From Sclerurus mexicanus (Eukaryota > Chordata > Aves > Passeriformes > Furnariidae), in assembly GCA_013396755.1 (NCBI GenBank), contig VWZF01004788.1, forward strand, positions 434,001-498,000: a stretch of 64,000 nt of DNA. The letters run 5' to 3'. The first letter of the stretch is position 1, and each line of letters starts with the position of its first letter. The translations under genes were made by a program, and so were the position numbers. Below, in pieces: positions 13,188 to 25,812 of this stretch. A model generated the notes under the pieces. It was not told where the DNA came from. It ran no database searches and was given only the letters and a program-made list of their open reading frames with translations.

Positions 13188-15377
13188 CTTAGCTTTGATT
13201 AGACAATTCATTTCTTACTCCAGAGACTTCATAAAAGTGATCATTTCCAGTTTCTGAAAATGTTATTAAGTCTTTCAGTGTGATGCAAATGAGTTTTTTG
13301 ATCTTTCATTTTCCATATTCATTCACTTAAAATCTGTGAATGTTAACAGTTTTTGCAAACTGCAAAGGAGCACATTATTTATCTAATTATTCTTCTAATT
13401 ATAAGGAGAACACCAGGTTTAAATATTCATAGACTAGTCATGTTGCGTGTAGGGGGTGTTAAAGCAAAAGCATGTTCTCTCTCTAGCTTTGCTCTCGCAG
13501 CTGACAGAGCTACTTATTTCAGGTCAGACCCCTGGTATCTGGTATCATTAACCTTCTTTCCTACTCTGGTCTCTTCTGTTGGTAACTTAATCTTCACCAC
13601 TTATACCTTCTTTTTTGGGGAAATAACTGGAACCAAGATGGGTAGATCTGTCCATCTGTAACTTGTAGGCTGTAGTGCCTTTGGTCTTGCCTGTGCCTTT
13701 CTACTTGAGCACTTCTTAGCATGGCCTGCTTGTGACTTTAGCCTGGAATAAGTTTATTTATAGGCAGTCAGTCCTCTGTGCTAAAGAGGAGGTGGCTAGT
13801 TATCCAGGTTAGGAAAAAAAACCTTCTCTCACTTTAATTCAGCTGCACTCCCTACAGCAGTCCTTTCTCCCTTTCCACTGCCAGCTATACTATTATGCTC
13901 ACTGGGAGCACTCCACATTTTCCTAAGAGAGATACTGGCCTGTGAGATAGTTTGCCTTACACCATCAGCCAGGATTGTCCAGGGCCTGGCAGAACGAGCC
14001 CGGGAAGGAAAGGGAGAGCCTGTTCCAAGTGTAATCAGCAGTTTGCTTCGCTAGTACTTGTTCCATTGATTCAGTGTAAAAGCTACGAAAAGTTTCGAAT
14101 GGAGATGAGGGGAGACTAAACAGGAAGAAGTTGAGTGTTCTATGGAATCAAGATTTTTAGGTTGGGTAGCATGATGTCATGCAGAAATACGTAAGGTAGC
14201 TCTCAAAACACCAGCGTGAGAAATAGGAGGGTGCGAGTCTCTCAGCATGCAGCTCTGCTGGAGCTGACTAGCCTTCCTGTGTACCAAACTGAAAAAGACT
14301 GTTCTGTTTCTGGAGTCAGCTAGTATCTCTATGTACCTGTACAAATGTCTAAGGAGAAATGGATGCTTAGATTTCTTCCTCTTCTAGGGAAGATTATGTG
14401 GATATATAGGCCAAGTAATTCCTGATGTCCTCCATCTTTTCCAAAGTAGGAAGTGCGTTTTCTGTTTTCAAACTGAATGATCATGGCTTTCAATAAACAA
14501 ATTGTCTATTGTATTCGGCATTTTCTTTGCTTTTCCAGACAACAGCAACCACTCAAATATACAATTAATTAATACTGTACCATAGGTCTTGCTTCAGGGT
14601 AGGAAGCATGTAAAAATGCTTGCAGAGCAATTTCCACTGCCAGTTGGCTGTCAGAGGTTATCATAATAGTTTTTTTCATTAACATCTTCAGGAAGTTTCT
14701 TGATCAGCTGAATAATTTCATTCCACTCTAGATAATCATATTTAGCATAAGAACTTAATACCTCCTTGACTTCAGAGTCTGTCAAATAACAGACTACTCT
14801 AATAACTAGACCTGTTGTCCTTGTTCCATTTCTGGGAGCTGGCTGGAAGGACCACATGAGTTATAAAACAGCTCATAAAATGTCTAAATAAAAACATGAA
14901 TAGATGTTGAAAGAAATATCTAAAATTCCTTTAAAAGTATTTAAGTTCACACCCTCTTCTCTTGATTGTTGCCATGTATGAAAAGGTACCACAACTAGAT
15001 TTTAGGATATTTAGAACAGGAAAGTAGCATTTTTACATAATCTCTTAAGACCAAAGAACATGATGCAATTCTTGAATGAGCTGAACATAAATCTGTGCCA
15101 TAATTTTAAGCACATCTTAGTTTTAAATTTTGAATAAAGACTGTATTTTAGGAGGCAGTCACAAAACCACTGAAGAAAAGGATTGATCATCACACTTCTC
15201 CATATTCTGCCACTAATTTCCAAAGAGAAAGGTTGTGGGGTTTTTTGATTTGGTTTGGTTTCTTTGGTTGGTTGGGCTTTTTTTTTTGTTTGTGGATTGC
15301 TTGTGAGAACTGTGACAGACTGAGTAAATTGTTCATTTTTTTGTAGAGGCAAGTGATTTACTCCTGTGGTTCTGAGT

Positions 15378-15393
15378 AAAAAAAAAAAAAAAA
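15378..15393 (+). repeat. Poly(A) run (16)
   Basis: Homopolymer A run inside the 20-kb intron. There is no AATAAA directly upstream, so nothing suggests a retrocopy here. Confidence 0.85.
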
Positions 15394-17102
15394 TTGAAGG
15401 TTTCTGGGCTGTTCATGCTGGAAAATAAGACCATGTTTGCATGTGTGCAGAGTGGTTTCAGTCCCTACAGTGAATCACAGAAGTAGAAACTTGCTAGAAA
15501 AATGGGGCTGGGGAGGGTGCCCATTTGTCTGAAGTTCTATATGTTGGTATGGAAAGGAACGTAGAATGAGGTATATATCTAGGAAGAGCACGATTCCCAG
15601 CAGGAGGTGATTAGGGTTCAAAAGAGACGATTTTCTTTTATTTTTATATTTTCAGTGGAGATGAATGATGATACTGGAAGGAGCTACTGCTAACTGGCGT
15701 TCTTAAGTTTTGCCACATGAGTAGATTTAGCATCCATGGAACATGCCACAGTTACTGAAAATACATCAGAAGAAGCAGGCTGGGACAGCAGTGACTGGGT
15801 TTGGTCACTTTGTGACAGTCTCTGAATGGTTCTCAGCCAATAAGTAATACCAACACATGGAACCCATTTTCTGAACCCGTTTTGACATATTTTATGGGTT
15901 TTGTTATTAAAAAGGGTGAATGACTGTGTGCCTAAATCACACATTTGTGGTTTTTTGAGCCTTTGGTCTTTGCTGGAATTATTTTATTTTCCAGATAGTA
16001 AAGTTCACTGGCTGCTCTGAAACCTGTTTAATTCATAAAACAAATATATCAAAGCTGGGCAAGGCAAGTGTGTATGTTTATTAAAAGTACTGGAAGCTGC
16101 ATTCCGCAAGATAAGACTCCAAAATTCATAATGGCGACCTCTCTCAAAATTTCATAAAATTCAACTGAATTCTTCTTAGGAAAATGAATAGAAAAACTGT
16201 TGCATTTCTAATGTTCATTATTATATATTGTTGCTTTTAATTCTGGTGTTCTTAGTGCTGCTGATTGATTTTTTTTTTTTCAGAAAAGTTAAAATGCACA
16301 TAAATTGGCTAAACTTGGAAAGCAGACAGTTTAAAATCAATGAAAGTCTGGCCTTTGACTTCGTTAGGACCAGGAGTTCACCAATAATTCCTATAAATAG
16401 GAAAACAGAATACTGCTGTAAGCTGGTGTAAAGGTACTTTGCACAGGCGTAACAGTTTTGGTATTTCTATTCCTCTTTCAAACCAATATTTTTTTCAAAT
16501 GCCCTTTAAAGTTTTGATAGCAATAACATTGCCTTTCACCCCTCAAAAATTCCTGAACAACCTGTATATTGTAAGTTTGAGCTAACCTTTACTCTTCAGT
16601 AAATGAAAGCAAAGGCATGCTGAATTATATGAACTACTAGGTAAATCCCTCTTCTCAATGTTAAAATAATCTGCAGCTTTGCTTTCAGCAGTACATTTCA
16701 GGAGTGGGTTGAGCTCTCCCTAAGTAATTAATAACTCTTAAGCTGTCTGAATAGTTTCCCTTGAGTTGCATCATATAATGTGTCGTATGAAAACAACTTG
16801 AGGCTTAATGTAACATGAAGCTGTATAGTGCATCTTAATGTGATTTGAGGAAGATGGATGGGAAGGAAATTATTTCTTATTCTGACAGAACAGACAGCTG
16901 TTCTTCATTTTTATTTGAAAAGAATTTGAAATACTCGTTCTGGCCATGGATTGGTAAACTGTTCTAGTTAGTTATTTCCCCTTCTCCTGTTGTACCAGTC
17001 CAGTTAGGTTAAAAAAGAGAATCAAAAATACAGTATTCTCAATATTTCTGCATCAAATTAATGTGGAGATTTTTGCATTTGTTTACCCAACTTTACTTTT
17101 TT

Positions 17103-17135
17103 GTTTGCAAAGGGACTTTAAATCCCTTTGCAAAC
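17103..17135. repeat. Perfect inverted repeat, 13-bp arms
   Basis: GTTTGCAAAGGGA at 17103-17115 and its exact reverse complement TCCCTTTGCAAAC at 17123-17135 are separated by seven bases (CTTTAAA). As RNA or single-stranded DNA this would form a stable hairpin. No repeat family is recognised around it. Confidence 0.9.
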
Positions 17136-17267
17136 CCCAAAAGGTTAATGTTTCTGTGTCTCTATCAACGTAGTACTACATAAATCATTACTCAACATAG
17201 CAAAGTTGTTTAAACTAACTCCTTGAGTTCTGGTCCCCAAATTATTGTAGCATTGTCATATTACAAG

Positions 17268-17296
17268 TGACATATACCAGGTAATGGTATATGTCA
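17268..17296. repeat. Perfect inverted repeat, 12-bp arms
   Basis: TGACATATACCA at 17268-17279 and TGGTATATGTCA at 17285-17296 are exact reverse complements around a five-base loop. It lies only about 130 bases from the previous hairpin. Confidence 0.9.
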
Positions 17297-19944
17297 GCTG
17301 GAAAAGATATGTCTTGCCATAAACTCTAAACATCTCTCACTTCACGCTCAGGAAATGTAAGTTGGCTCATCTTTCTCTTCTTGGAAGATATACAGCAAGT
17401 TGGAGGCTTCATTGATACTTGTAAATATGGAAGTTTATCATATACTGTAGTGTATTCTCATTCGATATGGAACAATCAGAGTTCATAAGATTTAAAAATA
17501 GATGCTACTTTCCCATTAGTGCTCTTTTTAAAAATAAAAACAAAAGGTAAATAAAGGATTGCCTTACTAAATTTGATATGGGTAACTCAATGCTGCTTTA
17601 CAAAGATAGAACTAAAACTGTTTATAGCACAGTGAATACATAGTTAATTCATTCATAATTACTTCTTTTAGTATGGTAGCACTAGCAGTTCCAGCTGCTA
17701 TCTGCATTTCAGAAATTTTCAGAACTTTTGGGGAAACAAATGAATAATCAAATATTTTGCCAAAAATCATTCTATACTGGATCATTATAAACAGCGGAAA
17801 ATGTACACAAATGCAGTGGTGATGTTCATGCAAAACCGCTCTTCTACTAACCTCATAGTGTACACCTGTTTTTAGGAAAAATTATGGCTACATTTAATCC
17901 AGTAAAAAAGAGGAGAATGCAGCAAAAGACTTTGCAACTCTGCGTATACATATGCTTTGATAGAATGGCACACAGTTGTTGCAGGAACATCAGTGTGTAT
18001 TTATTACCATTCTGGCTGCGTCTGTCTCATGTTTGAACCAGGGAAACATTAAGAAATACCTGAATGTATGGATTTCTAATATAATTGTGTACAATCTAAA
18101 ACCTTGTATTGCTGAGAATTTTCCTGCTAGTTATCAGTGCTCTCATCAATTTGCTAGATGGGACCTCTGTAATTTACAGCACACCTCAACCCAGCTGGCC
18201 AGGCTGGTGTAAATTCAAACCTCTATATTCAGTTCATGTGCTTTAATTCCTGCTATTGTTTTCAGCGGTTTCCACCAAGGGTGTGCTCTGCTTTGAGAAC
18301 ATAGTGCTCCATTCATCAACTTCAATTTTTTATTATACACTACTGACAATATGGACAGGGGGGAAAAAAAAATCAAACAGTTGAAATTCCACCTAAAGTA
18401 TAATTGCCCACTCTCAAGCACCACCTAATCTTTAGTGGCACATAAAATGATTAATTTTGGACAATTGATTTCCCCCGGCGTCTGGGCATAAATTCTGGAG
18501 AAGCTTAGAGGCAACTCCCACCCAAGTTTCATTGTGACTTAAAGATGTGTGGAGAGATGCCAGAATGTTGCCCATGTCCCTAGAGGTGCCTAAGGCATAA
18601 CTGTGCTTAAATCACACATAGTAAGCTTGGACAGCATTGAAACCACAGCAATCAAGAGTGTTTTGAGTGTAGAAGAGGAAGAGAGAATCTTATTAATAGT
18701 CTTAAAGGTTTGAGCAGCCATTGTGGAGGATGTCTGGGTGGAATTGTCCTAATCTAAGGAAATTTGACAAGAATGGACAACTTCAGTGTTTCCTTTTCAT
18801 GAAAATCTGTGTTTTTGCTCCTCAGTCTAATTATTTTACTTTGTTCAGATACTGTTGTCCAAAAAAATCAAAAAGGCATCTGGTTGAGCGATTGGATGCC
18901 AAGGATACCCTAATCTGCTTTTCTGTATTAATCTATAAGTTCTTTCTTCTTGTCTTTCTAGATGAATTTCCACACTTAGTAGTTGCTATCCATATTTCTG
19001 TAACATTAGAACTTGCTTAAGACCTGTCATCTCTTACATCTTTTGGCGTAGACACCATGATATGCTGCCTGAAGTTCATGTTCTCTGTGCTGTGCGTAGG
19101 CTTTGAAACGAGCTTGGTAGAGGTTTCCTTCACCCCTTCTCTCTCTCCTTTTCCTATTGTTCTTTACCATGCCTTGTGGAAAGGGTAACTACTCTGTAAT
19201 GGAGTACATGTTGAGCTGTAGACATGTGGAGCAACTTGCTTTTTTAATTTAGTTAACACGTAAAGCTGTTTCTTTATTGCTTTCATTCTACACATAACAC
19301 CAGTTTTCTGAGGTTTTAAACGTTGGTAGATGTGATCAGGTGGAACAGTATATTAAACATTCCTAGAACTTCTGAATTTCTCTTTCAGTATTCTGCAAAA
19401 TTTTGTCCTGGTTTTTCTCATGTTCCAGTATGAGCTTTTATGTTCATGTTTCTGTTTGGTCTTTTATTTTATTATATATTTGTTTAAAACATATGTACTT
19501 TGCCTATTTTTGAGGAACTTTTAACCAAGCGTCACAGAGTAGAAGATACCAAGGCAGTAATACTTAAATATCACTAAAGTATCTTACTAATCACGTGTAC
19601 CCTAGTCACTTCAGTGCTCAACACATGCTTTTTTTTTTATACTATTACATTCACTTGGAGCAATTTAGGGAGCAAGAGCATAGGGGAAATTGTATACGGT
19701 AGTAAATAGTACGATAGTTTTCTGTGTATTTTATCCCATTATTTGGTTCCTTTTCATGCTAACCATCCAGCCATAAGGGTTGAGTGTTAAACATATCCTC
19801 TAAGGCAGCTGTTAATGACTTTTTGGTCACCAAGGAATGTTCATATAGGTCCCAGTGATAACTCATCTCAAGATAAAGATATTGTTTCTGTTACGTCTCT
19901 GATATACAGGAGTTGTATATCAAATTTGTGGTGTGTGTTGGCCA

Positions 19945-20109
19945 GACACTGCAACGGGTTTCCCAATATGTTGTGTAATAATCTCCATTCTTGAGGTTTC
20001 CAAAACTCAGCTGGATGGGACATAGAGTAGCCAGATAAAACTTTCAGGTTGGCTCTGCTTTGAGCAGCGGATTAGATCCATTGACCTTCAGAGGTACTTT
20101 CCTACCTAA
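19945..20109 (+). mobile_element. CR1 LINE fragment (3' region), degraded
   Basis: Recognisable blocks in CR1 order are 'gggtttcccaatatgttgtg', 'ctccattcttgaggtttcca', 'aaactcagctggatgg', 'ttagatccattgaccttcag', 'aggtactttcctacct'. It is diverged and lacks a clean terminal ATTCTATG repeat. Confidence 0.75.
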
Positions 20110-21958
20110 GTTATCTTGTGAATATAACTGAATTTATCCTTGGTCCGGTTCCACTGAAATCTTGCCTGTGTAGTTGACGTCACTGAAATCAGTGAAATGC
20201 CCTTAGGAATTAATTTGATCTTGTCTGCTTTTCTCGTTTCTCCCAATACAGTTTTCTTTGTCAGTTCAAAGGTAAAAGATGTTAGAGTGTACTCCTGACC
20301 CTTCTCTTGATGCTGACCCATACCTTAACTCTTGTTTTGTTTTCCAAATGATCTGATAAACAGTTAAAGAAGGTAATTTTTTATCATGTGTACTCATACA
20401 ACCAAACTTATTTGAAAAAATTCTGAAACAAGCACAATTTTAGAAGACAATTCTGTCGTACATCTAGATGGCTCTGAAAGTGTTAGAAAGGTTTACAGTA
20501 AAAAGCAATGAAGTGGGGTGTGTGTGAGTGTAGAAAATAGTGCTACTATGTCCAAAAACTACTTCCATTTGTTTTCCAGACTTACCATACCAACCATGGT
20601 TTCCCCCTCCTTTCATTTGATGAAGGCTTTTGATCATTTCTCTTCCACAGTTGTCTGTCCTTTGCCCATTAATGTGAGCTCCCCTGTGTCTCCCAATATG
20701 GAACTTAGCTGGGAAAGTTAATTGATTTTGAACGGCTAATCAGGTGCTCCTGCAGCCAGATATCCTGTCTAGCTTACTGCTGTAAACCTGAGATGCCATC
20801 TCCTTAGCTTGCCTGGAGTGCAGTAAATCATGATCCCATGTCCAGATAGTCTATTGTTCTGCTCATGTGTTACTGATGCCCAGGGAAGGTATTTTCTTTG
20901 TAAGTCATAAAAATATTCTTTGTGCTATATTTAAAATACATAGTACAAAATCTAGATCTAAGTCCTGCCAAGCCTATTCACTTTTGCCTTGCCTTTTGAC
21001 ATTCAAACTTGTATAGCTGTACAACATCATATGGGTCCAGTAACAATGTGGGAGAGCAGCCAATTTGGTTCTGGGATAAAACAGGAATCATCTATGGGAA
21101 ATAAGCCAAAGATGTGTGATTCCCACATGAGGGACTTAAATAGGTGTTAGTCCATAAAGAAACTCTTTAGCAGGATTTAGAGCAGGCTTCTCTGCACAGG
21201 AGGCAGAGATCCTGATATCCTAAATTAAGTACAACTATTTTCAGAAGGGTTGTGAGGTTATTGTCTCTTTGGCTGTAGTGCTTTGCTCTTTCTTTCCCCT
21301 GCCTTTGTTGTTGTTTTGGTTTGTTTTTAATAAAGGCTTTATAGCAGGTTACTGTGTAATTATATTCCCATTTGTAGTTTTTTAGAACCAAGCCATTTAC
21401 TTTGCGTGATTATGGGAAACAAAATGGAGGAAATTTTTCTGCTGTGTGGGGTTCTCAGGTTTCCTGAACTCTGCTCCAAGGAATGCTTTTTGCAGTGTGG
21501 CTAGCTGGGCAATCCTGACAGTTTCCAGCCAATGGCAGTGTGAACACTTTAGCTGTTCCTGTGTTCTCCTGTGTTGTGTAGAGTTTGCCTTTATCACCTT
21601 TGTTTGTCTCACCTCTGTCTTAGAAAAGAAATGGAAATGCAGAAGTTTCAGATGAAAATAGTTGACTGCACCATCCTAATTTATTTAGTACAGAATTAGT
21701 GTATATTTAGTAGTTACAAAAGTCTGTTGAGCTGAGGTACAGACTAATTTCATTTTTTGTGAAATACAAACTTTTCAAATAGTTCATAGAAGTGATGTTG
21801 CAGTGATATAGGTCAGACTTTTTTAGAGACAGTGATGTATCTTAGGTAAGAAAGGAATTACAAAATCAACCAACAGCAAGTCATTCATTCTAAAATGAAT
21901 TCCTTATTTTTTTTTTCAAGTCTGCTGAAATCCAGCTGTTCTGATACTCATGATGTCT

Positions 21959-22125
21959 GAGTCATTGCCCATGGAGGTCACTGGATCAAATCCCTGCTCA
22001 AAGCAGGACTAACTTGAAAGTTAGGTCAGGTTATTATGAGCCCTGTCCAGCTGTGTTTTGAAAGTCTCCAAGGATGGGGATTATTGCACAAATCCTGTAC
22101 AAAACTTTCTCAAGTATCTCTAGCA
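21959..22125 (-). mobile_element. CR1 LINE fragment, antisense
   Basis: Read on the + strand it shows the complement of CR1: 'atccctgctcaaagcaggac', 'taggtcaggtta', 'ccctgtccagctgtgttttg', 'aaagtctccaaggatgggga'. This is a standard CR1 3'-UTR segment on the minus strand, opposite to COL19A1. Confidence 0.82.
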
Positions 22126-22450
22126 ATAAATAGGGAAATGTGGTACTTTAAAATATATTTATGTGTGGCATTCACTTTGCAGCGGTTCTTTTAAGACTCC
22201 TATTTATATTAATCACAAATGTTAAAAAAGAGCAAAAAAACCCCAAAATATTCAGTAATTTACTCATAAATAGACTGAATTGTACTTTTGAAGAGAAGAA
22301 CTTCTGAATGCTGAGTCCCATGAATTTATACAAGTGTGAGCAAATGTTTGGCTTCTTTTTTTCACCAAGTATAATTTGTGTTTATTCCTTTTAAGCAGTG
22401 CTTGTTTGTATAAGAATGTTAAGAAATCTTTTTCCTCCCTCTTGTTGCAG

Positions 22451-22574
22451 GCAAGTATTTCCAAATGGACTTCCTGAAGAATACTCTCTAGTTGCTACTT
22501 TCCGTGTACGGCGAAATACCAAGAAGGAACGTTGGTATATATGGCAAGTTTTAAATCAGTATGACACACCTGAG
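22451..22574 (+). CDS. COL19A1: COL19A1 coding exon: TSPN domain
   Basis: This 124-base exon has one base completing Arg, then 41 codons that include QVFPNGLPEEYSLVATFRV, RRNTKKERW and YIWQVLNQYDTPE. The acceptor is TTGTTGCAG and the donor GAG|GTTAGA. The block GLPEEYS..FRVRRN.KKERW..WQVLNQ is the family's inner beta-sandwich region and is nearly identical in kind to mammalian COL19A1. The donor departs from the strongest consensus (+3 T), but frame and phase are exact. Confidence 0.95.
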
Positions 22575-22966
22575 GTTAGAGTCATCTTTAATTTTTTTTT
22601 TCAATAAATTTCTTTTTTTCCTCCCCATATAAAACGGCACATTTAACAGTGGATATTAAACTACTGGATTTAGCTACAGTTTATAAGTTATAGACAGATT
22701 ACTCTGAAGTAATTGATGGTTTGTTGTAGGAATTACAGAAATTTAGCAAAATCTATTCAGTTAAGACTGAAAAGTAGGATAAAATGCATGTTATGATTTA
22801 TAGCTGATACATATTTACCAAGTTATGTAGAAGAATGTTCCATAACATAATTCTTGCCCAGTCTATGTAGTTGAAGTATTTTTATTATATATAGTTTATG
22901 TATATGTTTATTTATTATACTCATAACTTTTTAATGACCACTTCTTTTATTTTATTTTGCTTTCAG
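22575..22966 (+). other. COL19A1: Intron, 392 bp
   Basis: Short AT-rich intron from GT at 22575 to a T-rich tract and TTTCAG at 22961-22966. No repeat is recognised. Confidence 0.9.
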
Positions 22967-23242
22967 ATCTCTGTCCTTCTGGATGGTACAAAAAAGGTGG
23001 TGGAGTATATGACCAAATCCGCTCAGGGAAATATACTGCACTACACTTTTAAGAGTCGAGAAATTTATCCATTGTTTGATCGGCAGTGGCATAAGCTTGG
23101 TATTAGTGTGCAGTCAGGGATCATTTCCCTCTATTTGGATTGTAATTTAATTGAGAGAAAGCAGACTGATGAAAAATTCACCATTGACTTGCAGGGAAGG
23201 ACACTGATTGCTTCTCGTGCTGCAGATGATAAACCTGTAGAT
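22967..23242 (+). CDS. COL19A1: COL19A1 coding exon: core of TSPN/LamG-like domain
   Basis: This is the largest exon seen: 276 bases, 92 codons, phase 0 at both ends. It runs from ISVLLDGTKKVVEYM through LFDRQWHKLGISVQS and SLYLDCNLIERKQTDEK to GRTLIASRAADDKPVD. The W-H-K-L-G-I-S strand and the Y-L-D-C-N-L turn are signatures of the LamG/TSPN fold. The Cys in LDCNL pairs with a downstream Cys in this family. The acceptor is TTTCAG and the donor GAT|GTGAGT. An open frame continues into the intron as far as a stop just before 23353, but the splice donor and family alignment end the exon at 23242. Confidence 0.97.
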
Positions 23243-24950
23243 GTGAGTAGTATCAAAGGAAAAACAGATAACTTGAAATCATGTTTTAGCCACACTTTTG
23301 CTAACACAGTTGTAAAGAATCATGTAGATATAAGGTTCAAAAACAGCCATTAATTTTGAGTGTGTATTTTTAATTTGAAGTCTTTATGTCTTTTCCTCAC
23401 AACAATATTCAGTGCTGTAGCATCTGCTAAGGAAAACCTGTTACCTAAGTAACTACATAAAACTGTGTCCTGGTTTAAGGAGTCTTGTTTTCTGTATTTA
23501 CTTTGCGGAAAGAGCCCTGTAGTTACTGTAGACATATTATTACTATGTTTAAAGATAACTTGCAGTAGTAATCTTTTTCTGTCATTTTTTGTGAGATGTA
23601 TTTATAAGTTTGTATTAGTCATGTTACATTCTGTCTCTCTTTGGCAGAGGGGAGACACAAAGTCATTAAGGATTACCTCTGTGTCAAGGTGTTTCGGGGT
23701 AATTCACCTATGTAGAAATAGGGGGCATGTTGTTTATAGTTGTCACTCCCCTATCAGAATGGGAGGGATTAGGAAGTCACTGGAGTTATGTGTCCTGCAG
23801 CCTTTGGTGCAATAATTATCCAAGGCAACCCCATAATGCTCTGGACTGTGTTCTGTCCAAGAGATGCTCTCTTCTGTTTCCACAAGCAGAGAGCTCACAG
23901 TGAGTAATTTGAAATCTTCAGGAAATGTCAGTTTGTTCTAAGTACACTGACATACCGGGTTTAAAGCATCTGCCTTGGAGTTTATAGTGTCCATCTGAAA
24001 GCTTCAACTGTATTATGTGTGCACTGTAGGGTTCCAGATGAAAATAGCACGTTGTATCTCTAAGTTAACATTGCAGGAGGAATCACTCTTGTGAGGCACT
24101 AAGCAATTTGGCCTGGACTTGGAGCTCTTATTTCATGGGGCCAAGCTCATATTTCATTTTATTTTCTAAGGCTTGAGTTCAGCACCATTTGAAATGTGTG
24201 TACAATCTCCTTATTTCCGAATAGGATGCAGGAGAAAGAGCAGATTCTTCTGTGTCATTGGTGCAGGACAAGCTGGATAATTCTGAGTGGAAGTTGTCAG
24301 TTGGGATTTACACGTTTGTAGGAAAACATTATGGGCTTAAGGCTGATGAAGGCAGCAGAGTGGATCTTGTACCAACAGTCACTCTTCTCAATGCCAAGTG
24401 CAAGAGGAGACTAAGAGGATATAAAACCAATGCAGAAAGAGGCATTTGAAGACAAGATTAAAATTAGATGCTTTTCATCTCACCAATCCACCCAAAATCT
24501 CCGAAGCAAAGCTTTACATACAGAATTTGTGATTATTTTTTTTAGTGGCAGTGTCCAGGCAAAGGTCTGTCCAAAGCAATAGAAGATGTATGTGATAGAG
24601 AGCTTATCAAACCTTTACTCCAGTTCACTGCGGAGGAAAATTACATTCCTGAGAAGAAAGTTTGCAGAGGGTGTGTAAAGGGATAAAATACCTGTGTAAC
24701 ATAGCAAGACCAATACAGACAGATGGAACTGACATAGAAATAAATATAAAATGTGATTTACATCAAAGTAATAGACTGCATGATTTACTCCTTACATGAG
24801 GAGCTGTGTAAATGTTTTGGATTTGTCTTTTTCTGGCATTTCAGGAATGTGCAGTGTTTCAAAGAGAAAGTTTATTATGCAAAGATAAAGCACGCCATAA
24901 CACAGTATTTCTTTACTTATCATGTTAATTTCTTTTGTATTTCTTAATAG
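23243..24950 (+). other. COL19A1: Intron, 1.7 kb
   Basis: No known repeat is confidently seen. The block 23460-23900 is more GC-balanced than its surroundings and unassigned. A 65-codon open frame at 24252-24449 has no recognisable product and no acceptor/donor pair that keeps the COL19A1 frame, so I treat it as non-coding. Confidence 0.8.
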
Positions 24951-25031
24951 ATTGAACTTCACCACATAACAGTTTATTGCAATCCAAAACTTGCATCAGA
25001 AGATACATGTTGTGAAATATCTGCAGACCTG
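24951..25031 (+). CDS. COL19A1: COL19A1 coding exon: end of TSPN domain
   Basis: This 81-base exon encodes 27 codons in phase 0, reading IELHHITVYCNPKLASEDTC then CEISADL. It matches the family's IELH...YC....ETCCEIS strand, which closes the laminin-G-like fold and carries three Cys (YC and CC). The acceptor is CTTAATAG and the donor CTG|GTAAGT, a strong consensus. Confidence 0.95.
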
Positions 25032-25510
25032 GTAAGTTTTCTGTTAAAATTCAAATGTTAATACAAAAAAAATGGCTCTGTCTTACTCAAGAGTTGTAAA
25101 GAAGTTTCAATAGAGTTGTTAGTTTAATTACCTGCTAAAAATGAATCCCATATCTGGAGCCATGGTACATAGTTTCTTGCTGCCTAGCTAAATGGCAGAG
25201 TGGAAGGTCAGTAAAAGGTACTAGGTGCTGTTAATGCTTTTTAAATTCATTTCTTAACATTGATTTAATATCTAATTAGTAACTGAGGAACCCTCAGAGA
25301 GTAGGGAACAAATCACTGAAGTGAGTGGAGGATGGTTTGAAACAAGAGAGGCCATTTCAGTATCAGTTGCATCTCACAAAGCATTATAGGGGATATAAAT
25401 GAAGCCCATGAACAAGTTTGCGTGACAGTAGAAGGAAAATAGGAAGGTGTTTTCCTTATTTCAATACACTAAGGTGGAGGAATGGGTGTTTCATAATTGG
25501 CAAATTAATG

Positions 25511-25576
25511 TGTTAGCTTGGCAGTTGCTCTTGATGGTCTTAGAGGTCTCTTCCAACCTTGATGATTCTATGAAAT
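25511..25576 (+). mobile_element. CR1 LINE 3' terminus
   Basis: 'ttgatggtcttagaggtctc' followed by 'ttccaaccttgatgattcta' is the final segment of CR1. Only about 65 bases are clear. Sense orientation. Confidence 0.82.
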
Positions 25577-25761
25577 ATTTTTTTCTTTATAATGCATATG
25601 CTGAGATATATCGATTAAGGGAAAATGTTGATTTAGTTTTAATGGTTCCCTTCTCCCTCTTCTTTTGGTAGACAGTGTAAACTGGAAGCCATTAGAACTA
25701 TAGAAATGTTTGAACTTCAGTAAAACAATTACATCTGTTATCTAGCTCATTTAAAAAAAAT

Positions 25762-25812
25762 GCAAACAAACAAAAAAACAAACAAAACACACACAAACAC
25801 GAACACACTCAG
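25762..25812 (+). repeat. A/C-rich simple repeat ((CAAA)n grading into (CA)n)
   Basis: Imperfect CAAA units pass into ACACAC and AAACACGAACAC. Simple sequence with no other feature. Confidence 0.85.

Larger units (their letters stand above)
2442..22450 (+). other. COL19A1: Intron, ~20.0 kb
   Basis: Large AT-rich intron inside the TSPN domain. Recognisable contents are CR1 fragments at 10631-10848, 12121-12215, 19945-20109 (sense) and 21959-22125 (antisense). It also holds a pyrimidine tract at 13138-13187, an A16 run at 15378-15393, a 22-bp perfect palindrome at 12308-12329, and two hairpins at 17103-17135 and 17268-17296. The open frames in it (for example 12663-13085 and 15011-15352) have low-complexity, unrecognisable translations and look like chance frames. 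A somewhat GC-richer block at 3050-3450 has no assignment. Confidence 0.85.

Noticed and set aside
23243..23353. Continuation of the COL19A1 TSPN exon into the following intron
   Set aside because: The frame stays open for ~36 codons, but a strong GTGAGT donor at 23243 and the family alignment (next residues IELH at 24951) show this is intron.
24252..24449. 65-codon open frame, possible extra COL19A1 exon between the TSPN exons
   Set aside because: No acceptor/donor pair keeps phase 0, and inserting it would break the conserved KPVD-IELH junction.
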